A stretch of 60,000 nucleotides of DNA, from the NCBI GenBank assembly GCA_030141605.1, contig JAQGDQ010000115.1, positions 282,501 to 342,500 of the forward strand. Reading direction: 5' to 3'. How positions within the stretch are numbered: position 1 is the first letter of the stretch; every line of letters starts with the position of its first letter. Shown here one piece after another: positions 12,001 to 22,215 of the stretch. This DNA is from Tubiluchus corallicola (taxonomy: Eukaryota > Priapulida > Priapulimorpha > Priapulimorphida > Tubiluchidae). The position numbers and the translations under genes are program-made. Below the pieces are notes generated by a model that was not told the origin of the DNA, did not search any database, and saw only the letters and a list, made by a program, of their open reading frames with translations.

Positions 12001-15000
12001 CCCATTGATTTTGGTCAACTAGCGACCATCATAATTAGACCCTTTCCGATGTACTTCAATTTCGGTCTATTTTTGATATGTTATTCCCCGAACCAGATAC
12101 TATAAGAAAACGCCATTAAACGTTTTCTTGCATTTTTGTGGTTGGACAAATTATATTGTACATTAACTCTATTAGTAACACAAAACCCTTTCTCACTACG
12201 AGTGTCAGTGACTGAGCAAGTACTGTTTTGTGTTACATGTCTGAACAATAAAATGAGAATTTAAAACAGTGTGCAAATGATACTGCGCAATTCTCTTCTT
12301 CCTTTCCCATATTTACAACTCTTATCTTTACAATGCAGGCGATTATCAATGTTCAGCCAGCACTGCCAAGCCTAGCTTCAGCGCATTCACTGCTGTAAAA
12401 CCACCCGGAAATTATTCCTTACAGTGCAATTTGCAGAGTGCAACCAAGTTAGAAACCTCAGCCCGCTTCCATTAGGTCTCTCTCGACCTCTGCTGCCACT
12501 GTTCGTGGAAGAGGGCGTATGGGGGTGCCTGTCGAGCAGACCAACGAAGAAAGTTTGTTGTTCTAAAACAAATCTACAAAAAGGAATGCAATTTTCACAA
12601 CACATGTAGGTACTGCTTATTAAAAAGCTTTACTACTTCTAGCCTGACAATTACTCAGAGGTGCATATTGACTGGAAACACTCGAAACCTCTGTCTTCGG
12701 CGAGCCTTCTGAGGAGAAAGGCAGTCGTCAATCGGTAATGATGTTATTAAATCCAGCAGCCAGAACGACAACATGTCAGGGGTCGCGCGAAATCGATAGA
12801 ACAGCCATTAATCCAGACAAAGCTACCCGAGTGGAAATCGCCTTTGACAAAAGCAGACTGCGGATCATCGACTGACTGATTGACTGACCGACCATAAAAC
12901 CACGCACACAAAATACGCTGAGCATTTATCGTCAAGACGCTTTTATTAGTTTACACACACCTACGGCTACATGTATAAATGCAGCTGCGTTTCTGATGTC
13001 TTAGTACAAAGTCCTTCACATTTGACAGTGTACAAACACACTTAGAGAAGCCAATTTTCGTACATCTTTCTCATTTCATTGCCCGCCCAGTGCAAACAAT
13101 CTGTCGTTACAGATAATTGGGCACTTTTTCCAGACAAGATTAAATCTCAGGACATTATCCCTGCAATAAGACTGAAAACTCAAGCATCACAAATAAGTTT
13201 TTAATATCTCTTAACTAACGTGGAATCGCGTTGTACAATTCCACTCGTTTCTTTCCTTTTTCGGGATAAAAGAATAAGAAGCTGTTAAGCACGAAGTTAA
13301 CAGCATCATTCTCTTATCACCGCTCCCAGTGGCCACCACCACCACCATCATCATCATCATGATCAACATTAACATAGTCATCATCGCCACGATGTGTCGC
13401 CATCAGTAAAAAAAACTTTACTATTCCCATTCTAAAATAATATCATCATTATCACTACTTCCACTATCTCCGTATCATCGTCATTATTATTATCATCACC
13501 ATATCATCATTATCGTCAACATCATTATTATTATCATCACTACTATACCTACACTCTAGATTCGGCTATTTTTTCGGAATTAACAAAATATAGCAGCATA
13601 ATAATAATAATGCACTGTAATAAACTATGCACACAAAACGCCTGGTTACCATGACGACGCAGTGCAAATCACAAAGTGTCGTCACTCTTCAGTTTGCCCT
13701 ACTCGCGGTATAATACAGCAATCAAGCACCTAGCTACAGAATGAGGGTTGATTTTATAATGTGAAATCTGCATTGCTTCAGAAGGCAGTCCGGACAGCTA
13801 TTTTGCATCGACGACAGCATTATTGAACGGGGAAAAGATGAATAATGTATAAGCTGAGCATAATGTTGCATGAAGCATGACGAAGCTGAATAATAATAGA
13901 AACTGTAATGTTCAATTCTGAAGTTGAAGAGCTTCTTAAAGAAAAGGACAGTCATTTAGCATTTTGGGTTTTCTTACTGCTTAAACTTCGAAAAATACAA
14001 CACAGAAATTTGTAAAAAAAACTGTCTATAAGAACATTAAGTTAATTTTCATAAAGTAAATAGTACTGCTGTAACGAAAATTTCAGGTGCGGTGGTAGGT
14101 AGCCCTCATTCACTTAAAAACGCAACTGATGGACTTCGTGACTTTTCGTATGCGGATCGTGGTTATTAGTGCAAAAATATCACAAAATTAGCTATATAAT
14201 TCTTTGTAAAAACTTATTAATAATTTTAGCGGAAATTGATAGTACGCTGCTTTTCTTCAGTCGACGAGTGATATCATTAGTGGAAAAATGGCCGTTCAAA
14301 ACGGTGAAATGATCACAACTTTAAAGTGATTTTAATAATTGCACGAGACGCTTACTGCACTTTTCTTATTATGATCACCATATCATCAAACGATCACAAC
14401 TTTAAAGTGATTTTAGTATTTTCGTGGCTTCACATCTATCAGGTACATCTATTGAGCACAACATACCAGACTTGTCAAGCAGTGGAAGCAGCCTTGCTGT
14501 TTATTTTATACTGAATCGTGGACAAGTATTACATTAGGAAGTAGGAATCACATTTCGTTTAGCGATACTAACGCAACGCCAGTGTTAATAAATGACCCAA
14601 CTTCTTTGAATTCCGCCATGAATGTTGTTCGAAAATTCTGCCGAGCACGCGAAACTGCTTTAGTGTTTTTCGATATTTAGAAATAAAGATATAAGCCCAA
14701 AATACCGTAGTGGTAAAATAAATAAATGGAGCTTTGCACTGTGCGCATTATTGAGTATTGCTGGGTGGGTAACAATAGTGGTTGAAAGGACACAGACCCT
14801 CGAGCCAGACAAAACCTCACTTTCCATAAAAAATACAAACTAGAACAGATTTGATTAAAAATACATGGCATTGTGTTATTTCAACCACTAATGTTACAAA
14901 CCCAACAACATACTTTCCATGTAGTGTCTACAAAAAAAAACATTTACCAAACTTGGGCAACTGAGCTCTGCCTTAACAGCTGATCAATTACTAGCAGTGC

Positions 15001-18000
15001 ACAACACCAGACTTACTACTTGACAAGCTGACTACAAAACAAAACATTATCAAACATACAACCTGATGCTTGCAGTACAAAGCACAGCAGACTTGGCAAG
15101 CTGTCTGTTATAGAAAGAACATTTCCAGACTAGGCAAGATGTCTACATGAGGAACAGCTGCAGACCTGGTAAGCTGTCTATAGGAAGAGCATCTCTAGAC
15201 CTGACAATCTATCTATAGGAAAAACAGCTTCAGACAAGGTATCTATGGAAGAAAACATTACTAGACTTGGCAAACTGATGTTTGCACGCACAACATTACC
15301 TGACCTTATTCTGGGCCCAAACGTTGTTAATTGTCAATGAGCAAAGGAGACCTTTTGATGCTTTCCTCGTGCTGGAAATTATGCTGGAACCGTGCTGCAG
15401 GGCTGAATTTATGCTGGAACCTTTGCAAATTTAGAATTATGTAGAAGAAAGTTTTGGGTAGCATATTGTAACTACTATGAAAACAAGGCACATAAAATAG
15501 AGGTCCACAGTCTTGCCATATTTTTGACTTGATCTTGACCATTTAATACAAAAGTAATCAGTCGGACCAAATTTACAAAAAATACAAAGTAAGGCTTAGT
15601 TACCAAAAACATTTATCAGAACTGTTCAACACTGAAATCGATTTAAACACGTTTTACTAACTTTGATGCTTTGTTGCTGTCTTTAGTTACGTCGCTAGTT
15701 GCTCGTTTCCAACACCTAACATTTTCTTTCCTATAGGTGCATACATAACTTTGGCAGCAGGTTACAGCCACCATACGTTATCAAATATCAGCGATCAGAT
15801 ACAGTTTGCTTACGATTATATGACTATATATGACGAACTTTCATAGATTTAGTTATACACAAACAGTACCACAGGCAACTTTAGAGACGCGCATGTAAAC
15901 TTAAACTGTGATTTTTTTTACAGAAGTAAATAATTTCTCGAAAATTTATTAGCAGCAATTTGCGATGTGATACTAAAAAAATTCAGAGGTGCGTATGGAA
16001 GATTAGAACAACCCAGAAGCAATCTTCCTGTGATTATCCATACCAACTAAGCTCAGCGATCGTGTTTCTGTTATCAAACTTGTCGAATAATAATAGGATA
16101 AACTGAAGTTACGCACCTAACGTATTCACACTTCACAATATTCAATAAACATTAACTAAACACGTAATGTTAAGTGGTGACAACTGCAACTTTATCAATT
16201 ATTACTAAATAAGCAGACTTAACCTTTCAATTAGTCCAATTTAGTTGACAGGCTGATGTTCATATTCATAAGTTTGGAAGTTGATGCTTATAGGGCATAT
16301 CTTAGGGTAGTTTCTCTTAATGCAATATTTTAAGGTTTTGTCTTCACCTTCGTAAACGCATCAAGAATCGGAAAAACATTTACCCTAAATTTTCAGTTTC
16401 CATTTGGCATAACCAATATAACAGTAGGATTTTACATTACAGTTTCAACTCAATCATTACCAACGCCTCCAACATTTTCAAAGCTTCAGTACCGCTGTTA
16501 ATTAGTGCGCTTGACATATCAGCGAACAGTCGTCATTCCCAATCAATAATCATAACAAAACCGACAGGCAGACAGACTGGATACAGCAGCATTATGCGTT
16601 AACGTGCACTGGCTTTGCATTGCTTTATTACAATGCTGTGCACTGCAGCCACACTGACGTCAAATTCAATATTCTATATTACGATACTTCACTGACAATA
16701 GCGAGTCACCAGTTGGGTGATTTGACGGCGCGAAATCAGAACACATTACTGTTGAAATACAGTTGTACATTGTAATTTCATTTAGACACCAGTCTACAGC
16801 TCTAGGTTGGTCAACCCTTCGCTTCATTAATGTGTCAGTACCGTATGGCATCAGTGGCAGTGTCAAACTTGCCTTAAATTCTTCATTCCTACTGATAAAT
16901 TTATAATAAAATCATAGTCAAATATCAGGCAGGTTTAATATTTTTTCGCTGAGGCTAAAATACAAACAAATAAGCAGTGTAAAATAAACTTTTCAGAGGC
17001 ACGGATACTGGATAGGAACTATACGCTTGCGCGCTTTTTTTAGAACGCGCAAATTAAGCTACAGATTCACGAATGAAAACGTAGTCTGTGCCGCTGAAAA
17101 TGTATTATATATATATATATATATGACTGGAAAATTGATATTTTTGCAACTAAGCCATTACTGTAAACTGTGCATCCAATTTAGTTGATATTTAATTACA
17201 AAAGCTCCTACAGTAAGTACAGCAGGACTTAGTTTACTATAACGTGTGCCTGCAGATGGCTTAATGTTTTAATGGCACAGTTTAATTTAGTACAGGAGCA
17301 TCTTGTACAAAAAAAAATCCCATGTGGAATTTAATACACAGTAAGAAAATCAATAATTAATAAATATTTAATTGAATCTTCGTAAGCAGAAAATAAAAGC
17401 AATTAAAGAAAGGAATTCAAAAAGTTTTACTAACTTCTGCAACTAATACAAATAACCCACAAATAAGACACCTGAACTGAATCATCTCGAATATAGCATA
17501 AGTGCTGTCTTTCCTTGACAATGCTTCCTTCAGTGCAAAATGAAGATAAGCTGCACATGTTTTAAAACAAAGCTGAAGAACCCTATGTGCAAAAATGTGT
17601 GCCTGCATCAATAACAGTACGAGTACGTGAATACAATATCAATTCTCAATCTAGCAAGACCTGGCACACAAGTCAGTACTGGTACCTAGGGCTGCGCCAA
17701 ATATTTGGACCACTCCCTGGACCCCAAATAGATATAAAAATCCAGTCCGGTAAACTTCGGTTGTAATCACTAAAGCTTTGGTGAACCTTCGGTAATTGCA
17801 AAGTTACTTTTTTGATAATTATCATATTCAGTGAAAATTATATTAAACTAACCAAACATTTGCCTATAACTTACGAAAATTTATCCGAAAAAACTGATAG
17901 TAAACAATGAACATGGCACAGCAGTCAACATTTTGCTTTCTATGCCCGTATGATAACTCAAAAAATGTGATGCCTCATTAGTATCCAACTCTTGTAAATG

Positions 18001-21000
18001 TACAGCAACATGGCCGCCATCCAATATTCTCTGATATGAAGCAAAATAAATCAATGAAATTCTTCAATGCTATTTCTACTGACTGTACCAAATAGTTTGG
18101 AACTGCTTTTGAAAAAACTGGGGCCACGAGCTACTTGTAAAACACTTAATACTTTACTACAATAACCTCCACCAGAAAAAGCTTCGCTCAGTTTCCAACA
18201 TCAGATGGGATGATTATGTGACCAATAATTCAGTTCTCGAGAGATTCAACACCACTAGTATAGAAGCTATGATTACGAAACATCGGCTAAGGTGGGCAGG
18301 TCATGTAGACGTATGGACGAAAACAGACTTCCCCGAAGGATCCTCTTCAGTGAGCTGAGCACTGGGTGGGGTAGGCGCCGCTACAAGGACCAACTAAAAG
18401 AAACCCTGCAATCAGCAAGGATCGATCCAGAAACCTGGGAGCAGACAGCGCGGCAGCGAACAAAGTGGAGAAGAGTCATCCAGGAAGGGACTGAGCAGTT
18501 TGAAACAACCAGACGAGCAGCAATTGAAGCCAAACGTCAACGAAGGAAAGAGAAGGCCCGTCAACCTCGGGTAACTCCCACCATCCAATGTGACAAATGC
18601 ACCAGAATGTTTTGAGCAAGGATCGGGCTGTTAAGCCACCAACGTGCCCACCACAGCTAGTAACTTCGACCGAAAGGACAATACTCGGAAACGAGTGAAA
18701 GCCGACGACGACAACGACAATAACCTCCATTTTTTTAAATGAAAACACGGATTGCGTAATCAGAACAATTTTACACAGCTCACCAATGTCCACTAACTTA
18801 AAACAATTTAAACATGACAAAGTTTATAATTCCCTTCAATTGACATTCGGATTTTGTTCAGTTTCAGTAAAAAATTCTGTTCCGCTTCGGTACGCTATTC
18901 CACTTTAACTTGATATTTCATTCGAAATTTGGTTCAGTACAACGTGTGATCATTTTTTTGTGTTTCGGTTCGGTGGTACCCAAGGATAAAAAATACGCTT
19001 CGCTTAGGTTGTTGGAAATGTGCTAACTGTACATACCTACTGGCATACATTGTCTATTTCAGCATGCCTTTACTAAATACCAGATAGAACACTTTTAAAA
19101 TAGTTCACTGACTGGCCAACTAACTTTTTTTGCAAAGTTAGGAAACATGATTTATGTGTATTCGATGGCTGTAGGATAAAAATGTACTTGAAGAGTTTGT
19201 GTTAGAATTGTGCTATGCAGATTTTATACAGGATCATAGAAATTCTAATACACAAAGCACAAAACGAAACTTACAGCAGAAACTGAAAGACAATGTTTAG
19301 CTCCAACAAAAAAGAATGAGTTTTTCTTCATGAAACTAGTAGTGAAAATTGAGCATTCGAATCAAATTTGAATCCATAATTCGATTTGAACAATTTTTTT
19401 AGTTCCAATCTGATTTAACTCAAAAAATATAGATGAGAATAATGCAGCACTTCAACCATAGATACATAATTCAATTCGAACAAGTTTTTTAGTTTGAATC
19501 TGATTCGAATCTAAAATTATAGCACTTCAACTACAGATGTTCTTTATCATTAAAAAGTTTGAAACATCTTGCAATCAGCCCAGTTTAGCTGCGATTTCTC
19601 TGCATAACAAGGTATGTGTTTTTAGTACAGAACCAAATCAAGTAATGTGCATGATATTTGGGAGACTGCTTTTTATTAGTGATTCAAAAATCTTTAAAAC
19701 TTAATTCAAATTCGATTTGATTTGATTTGATTTTGAAAGTCACAAATTCGATTCGAATTCACTTTCTGGTAGAGAATGGTCACCCCTACTTGAAAGTGCT
19801 TTTGTGACGAAAACAAAAAACGTTACTAACCCATGATCCGGATGCGGAGGCGGCCCATGAGGCATTGGAATCGGTGCTCCTCGTTCCATCCGTTCCAACA
19901 TGGAAGGGCTATGTGCTGGACCCATTTGCGGTATATGCATGGGACTGTGGCCTGGACCTACTGGACCCATAGGACCAGGAATATGTCCACCAGGAACCAT
20001 TGGACCACCAGGAGGCATTGGACCACAATTTATTGGATGACCAGGAGGAAGCGGACCGGGCGTATGAGGCCCCGGGGGTGGGCCTACAGGTGAGTAGGCG
20101 TTCTCCAGTTTGATAGGGTGATCCAGTGTGGATAACACAATTTTCTATGATGTTCTAGTCAACAATTCAGCTTGAATGGAAATTAACACAAAAGAGAATG
20201 CAGATGAAGTAGAAGAACCTGTAAAAACAAAATAAAATCAATTAGCCCTGTGCTTAAGATCACAGTTAGTTGATTAACTAATGGATAAAGGTAATAAATA
20301 GATTGCAATGGATAGACAGCAAAGTTAATATTTGCTATAAAAGTCCTGAAAATGTAAATTTTACACAATCAGGGAGGGCATGAAAACTGTCGAAATAAGA
20401 ACAAAAATGCTATATGAAACAAACTTACACAAAACAAAACAAAACAAAAAGCAATACAGTACAATTAATCATCAAATCAGAATGAAAAGGTACAAATTGT
20501 AAGTAAACAATCTAGCCCAGTGTAACTAACTACCAGACTGATAGGCCAATTCACTGCATCCACCTTACTAAATTGTTGTGACTGATGAGGCTTCTTTTCC
20601 ATTCAGAATACTTCTGACAGAATACTACTAAATGTTAGCATCGTTCACACAAAACAATGAAAGGACATAAATTATTTAACATAAAAAATACTCTAAACGT
20701 AAAAACATATAGAACAAGTTCTGTCTTCTACATTAATTATCGTTAATATTAAATAGGTAAACGGCAAAAATAACACCCTCTTATCTATCACTAGGAAGAT
20801 AATATCCCAAACTCTCAATATACGTGTTAACAGTTTAATGCTTTTTGACTAATTCGTCTTTTAAGTGTTCCCGTACGTTCACTTGAAACCAGAATTTTAA
20901 ATTCGACCGGTCGTTAAAAACATTTAGATATAAAAAGAACTCGTAAGAAAAAACACAATTTGCAAATACAGCAACAGGAACATGCAGCCAACCAAGCTCC

Positions 21001-21243
21001 TATGAACACACGCTCAAAGTAAGCATGGGCATGGCCCATCTTCCGCTCTTAACCATGATATAGTAACAAGCCAACAAGACTTTGAAGTTAGCACACCTGT
21101 AGGCCGCACCGCCGACAATTGACTCAGTGAGATACTACTTCACGTCAATGCGTACATACTAATTCAAACAGCACTTAGCTCAGCTTTAGTTAGGCACAAA
21201 AATTACTATAACACTTACCTTTCTCATACATCACTGCAGCCAT
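4070..21243 (-). CDS. LDB1: LIM-domain-binding protein (LDB/CLIM/Chip family), 5' exons only
   Basis: LDB proteins are nuclear adaptors. They dimerise through an N-terminal domain and bind LIM-homeodomain and LMO proteins through a C-terminal LID, bridging enhancers and promoters (family knowledge). The recognition here rests on the shared exon 4070-4145, whose residues RHTPYIGQPDYRIYELNKRL match the family motif RHTPYGNQTDYRIFELNKRL. Two upstream alternatives join it in phase 2. Isoform A uses 21219-21243 plus 19831-20083 (a Pro/Gly/His/Met-rich leader of about 92 residues). Isoform B uses 4840-4925 (28 residues). The dimerisation domain, nuclear signal and LID are outside the window on the left. 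Vertebrates have LDB1 and LDB2, and an invertebrate probably has one gene, so the symbol is a family label. The family call is secure; the isoform structures are inferred from phase and splice signals. Confidence 0.9.
4840..4925 (-). CDS. LDB1: LDB alternative first coding exon B
   Basis: The ATG at 4925 opens 28 codons beginning MNHMIPGPGPGPGPLNDPFY and ends TTTTAG before GTGAGT, phase 2, matching the shared exon. An in-frame TGA lies two codons upstream, so this is a true start rather than a continuation. The position -3 base is A, a favourable context; a second in-frame ATG lies at 4916. It corresponds in position to the short leader of vertebrate LDB1 (MLDRDVGPTPMYPPTYLEPGIG). The intron to the shared exon is about 0.7 kb. 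Confidence 0.82.
7004..7145 (+). repeat. Dispersed repeat R1, copy 1
   Basis: About 140 bases, from GTTCAGACTG through CAGTAAAAGTTTTTAGTAAC to TTTATGTATTTTCATGG, are closely related to 9072-9218 in the same orientation. Both copies adjoin TA-rich microsatellite DNA. No coding potential is visible, so it is probably a non-autonomous element. Confidence 0.75.
8935..9062. repeat. Composite microsatellite (ACGC)n-(AC)n-(AT)n
   Basis: An uninterrupted alternating purine-pyrimidine tract moves from CGCA units (about 8937-8961) to CA units (to about 8970) to TA-rich units, ending in a run of TA dinucleotides from about 9012 to 9061. Such tracts favour Z-DNA at the GC-rich end and cruciforms at the AT end. 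The ORFs that cross it (poly Tyr-Ile) are artefacts of the repeat. Confidence 0.95.
9072..9218 (+). repeat. Dispersed repeat R1, copy 2
   Basis: This is the second copy of the repeat at 7004-7145. It shares CAGTTCAGACTG, CAGTAAAAGTTTTTATTAAC, the CTGATTGATC block and TTTATGTATTTTAATGG. It is followed by a perfect 14-bp inverted repeat (9186-9199 and 9221-9234) that copy 1 does not preserve. Confidence 0.75.
10330..12140. mobile_element. Foldback-like element with ~0.4 kb inverted arms
   Basis: The left arm (about 10330-10725) is homologous to the reverse complement of the right arm (about 11780-12140). Shared blocks in order are GGGAATAACA, AAAGGGTCTAATT, CCAGAATGG, GGCTATA, CTTAGCTATC and AAATATAGGTTTT. 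A further degenerate copy of part of the unit (GTCGGCCATCTTGAATG, AAAATGAGCAGTT) lies at about 11560-11700 in right-arm orientation. The centre (10740-11540) shows no transposase I can recognise. Arm divergence is roughly 25-30 percent by eye, so this is an old insertion. The superfamily is not assigned. Confidence 0.65.
13334..13550. repeat. Imperfect TCA/ATC trinucleotide tract
   Basis: About 215 bases are composed mostly of CAC, CAT, ATC and ATT triplets, starting with four CAC units and running through interrupted (ATC)n blocks. It is a cryptically simple sequence with strong pyrimidine/purine triplet bias. No coding or regulatory role is visible. Confidence 0.85.
14311..14415 (+). repeat. 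24-bp direct repeat pair
   Basis: The 24-base segment beginning GATCACAACTTTAAAGTGAT occurs at 14311-14334 and again at 14392-14415, with 57 bases between them. The copies are identical, while the intervening DNA is not repeated. Confidence 0.9.
15089..15300 (+). repeat. Degenerate ~35-bp minisatellite, about six units
   Basis: Successive units start with AGACTTGG, AGACTAGG, AGACCTGG, AGACCTGAC, AGACAAGG and AGACTTGG. They contain variants of CAAGCTGTCTATAGGAA followed by (G/A)ACA-rich ends. Unit length is about 35 bases in the middle, more variable at the edges. Traces of the unit extend upstream to about 14945. Confidence 0.75.
17104..17125. repeat. (TA)n microsatellite
   Basis: A short run of TA dinucleotides in the LDB large intron. 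Confidence 0.9.
17686..18990. mobile_element. Candidate hAT-like MITE, interrupted by a LINE tail
   Basis: The left edge reads TAGGGCTGCGCC followed by TTTGGACC and TTCGGT motifs. The right edge, read on the minus strand, carries GGGTACCACCGAACCGAAAC and more TTCGG/CCGAA motifs. Starts of the form TAGGGCTG/CAGGGCTG are common in non-autonomous hAT elements (family knowledge). The termini do not pair well, so both class and limits are tentative. The LINE fragment at 18179-18660 sits inside. Confidence 0.35.
18179..18660 (+). mobile_element. 5'-truncated LINE, ORF2 C-terminal fragment (pseudogene)
   Basis: Translation gives the typical post-reverse-transcriptase tail of a widespread non-LTR retrotransposon family: VSNIRWDDYVTNNSVLERF, then RLRWAGHV, then RMDENRLPRRILFSEL and a basic region. 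The end is a CCHH-like finger, CDKC...ARIGLLSHQRAHH. There is one frameshift between RWAGHV and RMDENR (near 18308), and a TGA where the second finger Cys region should be (18613). It is antisense to LDB and dead. Confidence 0.85.
19335..19795 (-). repeat. TTCGAA-rich dispersed repeat, copy 1
   Basis: Read on the minus strand this begins AGTAGGGGTGACCATTC and is rich in TTCGAAT/ATTCGAA motifs at both ends. The centre (ATCACTAATAAAAAGCAGTC, GAAATCGCAGCTAAA, GATAAAGAACATCTGT) matches 51845-52192 read on the plus strand. The AGGGGTG edge is reminiscent of hAT-type MITEs (inference). It abuts the 3' side of LDB exon 19831-20083. Confidence 0.65.
19831..20083 (-). CDS. LDB1: LDB leader exon A2, Pro/Gly/His/Met-rich
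   Basis: The exon starts after CACCTGTAG at 20084 and ends at CATGG before GTTAGT. It is 253 nt, taking phase 1 in and phase 2 out, which fits exon A1 and the shared exon exactly. It encodes GPPPGPHTPGPLPPGHP at the start, repeated GP/PPGG/HSPM motifs, and MERGAPIPMPHGPPPHPDHG at the end. This is a low-complexity, probably disordered leader, comparable in style to the extended N-terminus of Drosophila Chip (remembered, not aligned). The reverse strand is also open but has no support. Confidence 0.82.
20084..21218. other. LDB intron A1-A2
   Basis: AT-rich intron of about 1.1 kb with a small (AAAAC)n run near 20427-20450. Nothing else recognised. Confidence 0.7.
21219..21243 (-). CDS. LDB1: LDB first coding exon A1
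   Basis: The ATG at 21243 gives MAAVMYEK plus one base, followed by a strong donor GTAAGTG. Phase 1 matches exon A2. The in-frame codon just before the ATG is TAA, and it is itself preceded by ATG (ATG-TAA-ATG at 21249-21241), so translation of this isoform cannot start further upstream in this frame. No other start in exon A2 fits as well. Confidence 0.75.
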
Positions 21244-21377
21244 TTACATAAATTTTCATTTGCGATGTTCGTGCATCGCCTTTATTTATGCGCGAGGAGG
21301 ATTATGGGTAAGATTAATCGCAGCTGCCCAGAGGCTCAACAAAGCAACTCATTAAAATGAGCGAATTTATGCGTCGC

Positions 21378-21390
21378 GCGCCATCTGGTG
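21378..21390 (-). promoter_or_regulatory. CTCF-like motif upstream of LDB exon A1
   Basis: The minus strand reads CACCAGATGGCGC, about 135 bases upstream of the exon A1 ATG, and agrees with the bilaterian CTCF core (CCASYAGRKGGCGC). It lies in a locally GC-richer segment (21280-21390) that may be the core promoter or 5' UTR. No binding evidence exists here. Confidence 0.35.
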
Positions 21391-21774
21391 AGAGAATTGA
21401 ATTTCTGTCCTCAACTTGTGTTTCCACAACATTTCTCTAACTAAAATTTCATTTTGTGCATTTTAAATAAAAATACACAGTCTACATCCCTAGTTACAAT
21501 TTACACACATGCCTGTAACATTCATAAGTAGACCTAACCTGTCCAGCTTCTTACATGATAACAGCCGCACTATATAAAATTTTAATCAGTATAATTATAT
21601 CATATGACTGTTCTATTATGTTGTCTTAAGAAACCTCTGCCCTAGCTTTAATTATGTTCTCATAGATTGCAATAGAGATGCTGATACAAGACTAAAACCA
21701 AGCAACTATTTTGCATTTTTGTCTTGGTTACGTTTGAATTTACTTTCACCTCCATAAGACACCAAGTTCCACTA

Positions 21775-22215
21775 TATCATCTTAGGTGCTCCGTTATGCA
21801 ATATAGCACCACTCATAATTTTATGCCATGTTATCCTATCTGCTGCCACATACCAAGTATTCACGTCACTTAAGTCAAGTGAAGTATTTAATAAGTCTTT
21901 CTTTAGAACAATTGATCCTGTTCTTCTAAATATTTGATCAGCGGTCCTCCTCTTGATTTCTTCCCAGGTATTACTACTTGATGTAATGCTATAGTAAGTG
22001 AAGAATCCTGTGATAATGTGATGACATGTGCAATCCATCTAAGCCGATGCTTTTGTATGACTTCACTCCATTCTTTGTTAAATCATGTAGATCCTGATTT
22101 GAAATTTTCTTTGGCCATTTATACCTAGCATCTTTCTGTACAGACGTCTTTGGAAACCATCTATTTTATTATTCTGAGCAACTTTGGCTCTCCACAATTC
22201 AGAATTATACAAGAA
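21775..22215 (-). mobile_element. LINE ORF2 C-terminal fragment (pseudogene)
   Basis: Minus-strand translation, with about three frame changes, gives ELWRAKVAQNNKIDGFQRRL, then KWPKKISNQDL, then EVIQKHRLRWIAHVITLSQD, then KKDLLNTSLDLSDVNTWYVA. This matches the usual tail of LINEs after the reverse transcriptase (QRRLLR, W..KISN, RRLRW.GH, KKDL, W). It is a different family or subfamily from the fragment at 18.2 kb. Confidence 0.75.

Larger units (their letters stand above)
4926..19830. other. Large LDB intron / upstream region of exon B
   Basis: About 15 kb separate the two alternative LDB leaders. I found no conserved coding exon here. The longest ORFs (for example 109 codons at 6009-6338, plus) are AT-rich, have no recognisable motif and are opposed by ORFs on the other strand. 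The sequence is dominated by repeats, which are listed separately. A promoter for exon B should lie just above 4925, but I see no clear TATA or GC box. Confidence 0.5.

Noticed and set aside
12387-12935. GC-richer patch with ORFs on both strands
   Set aside because: The translations show no known domain and there are no matching splice sites. It may be an old repeat or conserved non-coding DNA, but I cannot support a feature.
4925-19831. Splicing of LDB exon A2 into exon B to make one long leader
   Set aside because: Every plausible acceptor above 4925 puts a stop codon (TGA two codons before the ATG) in the required frame, so the two must be alternatives.
19833-20093. 86-codon plus-strand ORF opposite LDB exon A2
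   Set aside because: Antisense of a low-complexity Pro/Gly exon. The minus strand fits in-phase splicing into LDB.
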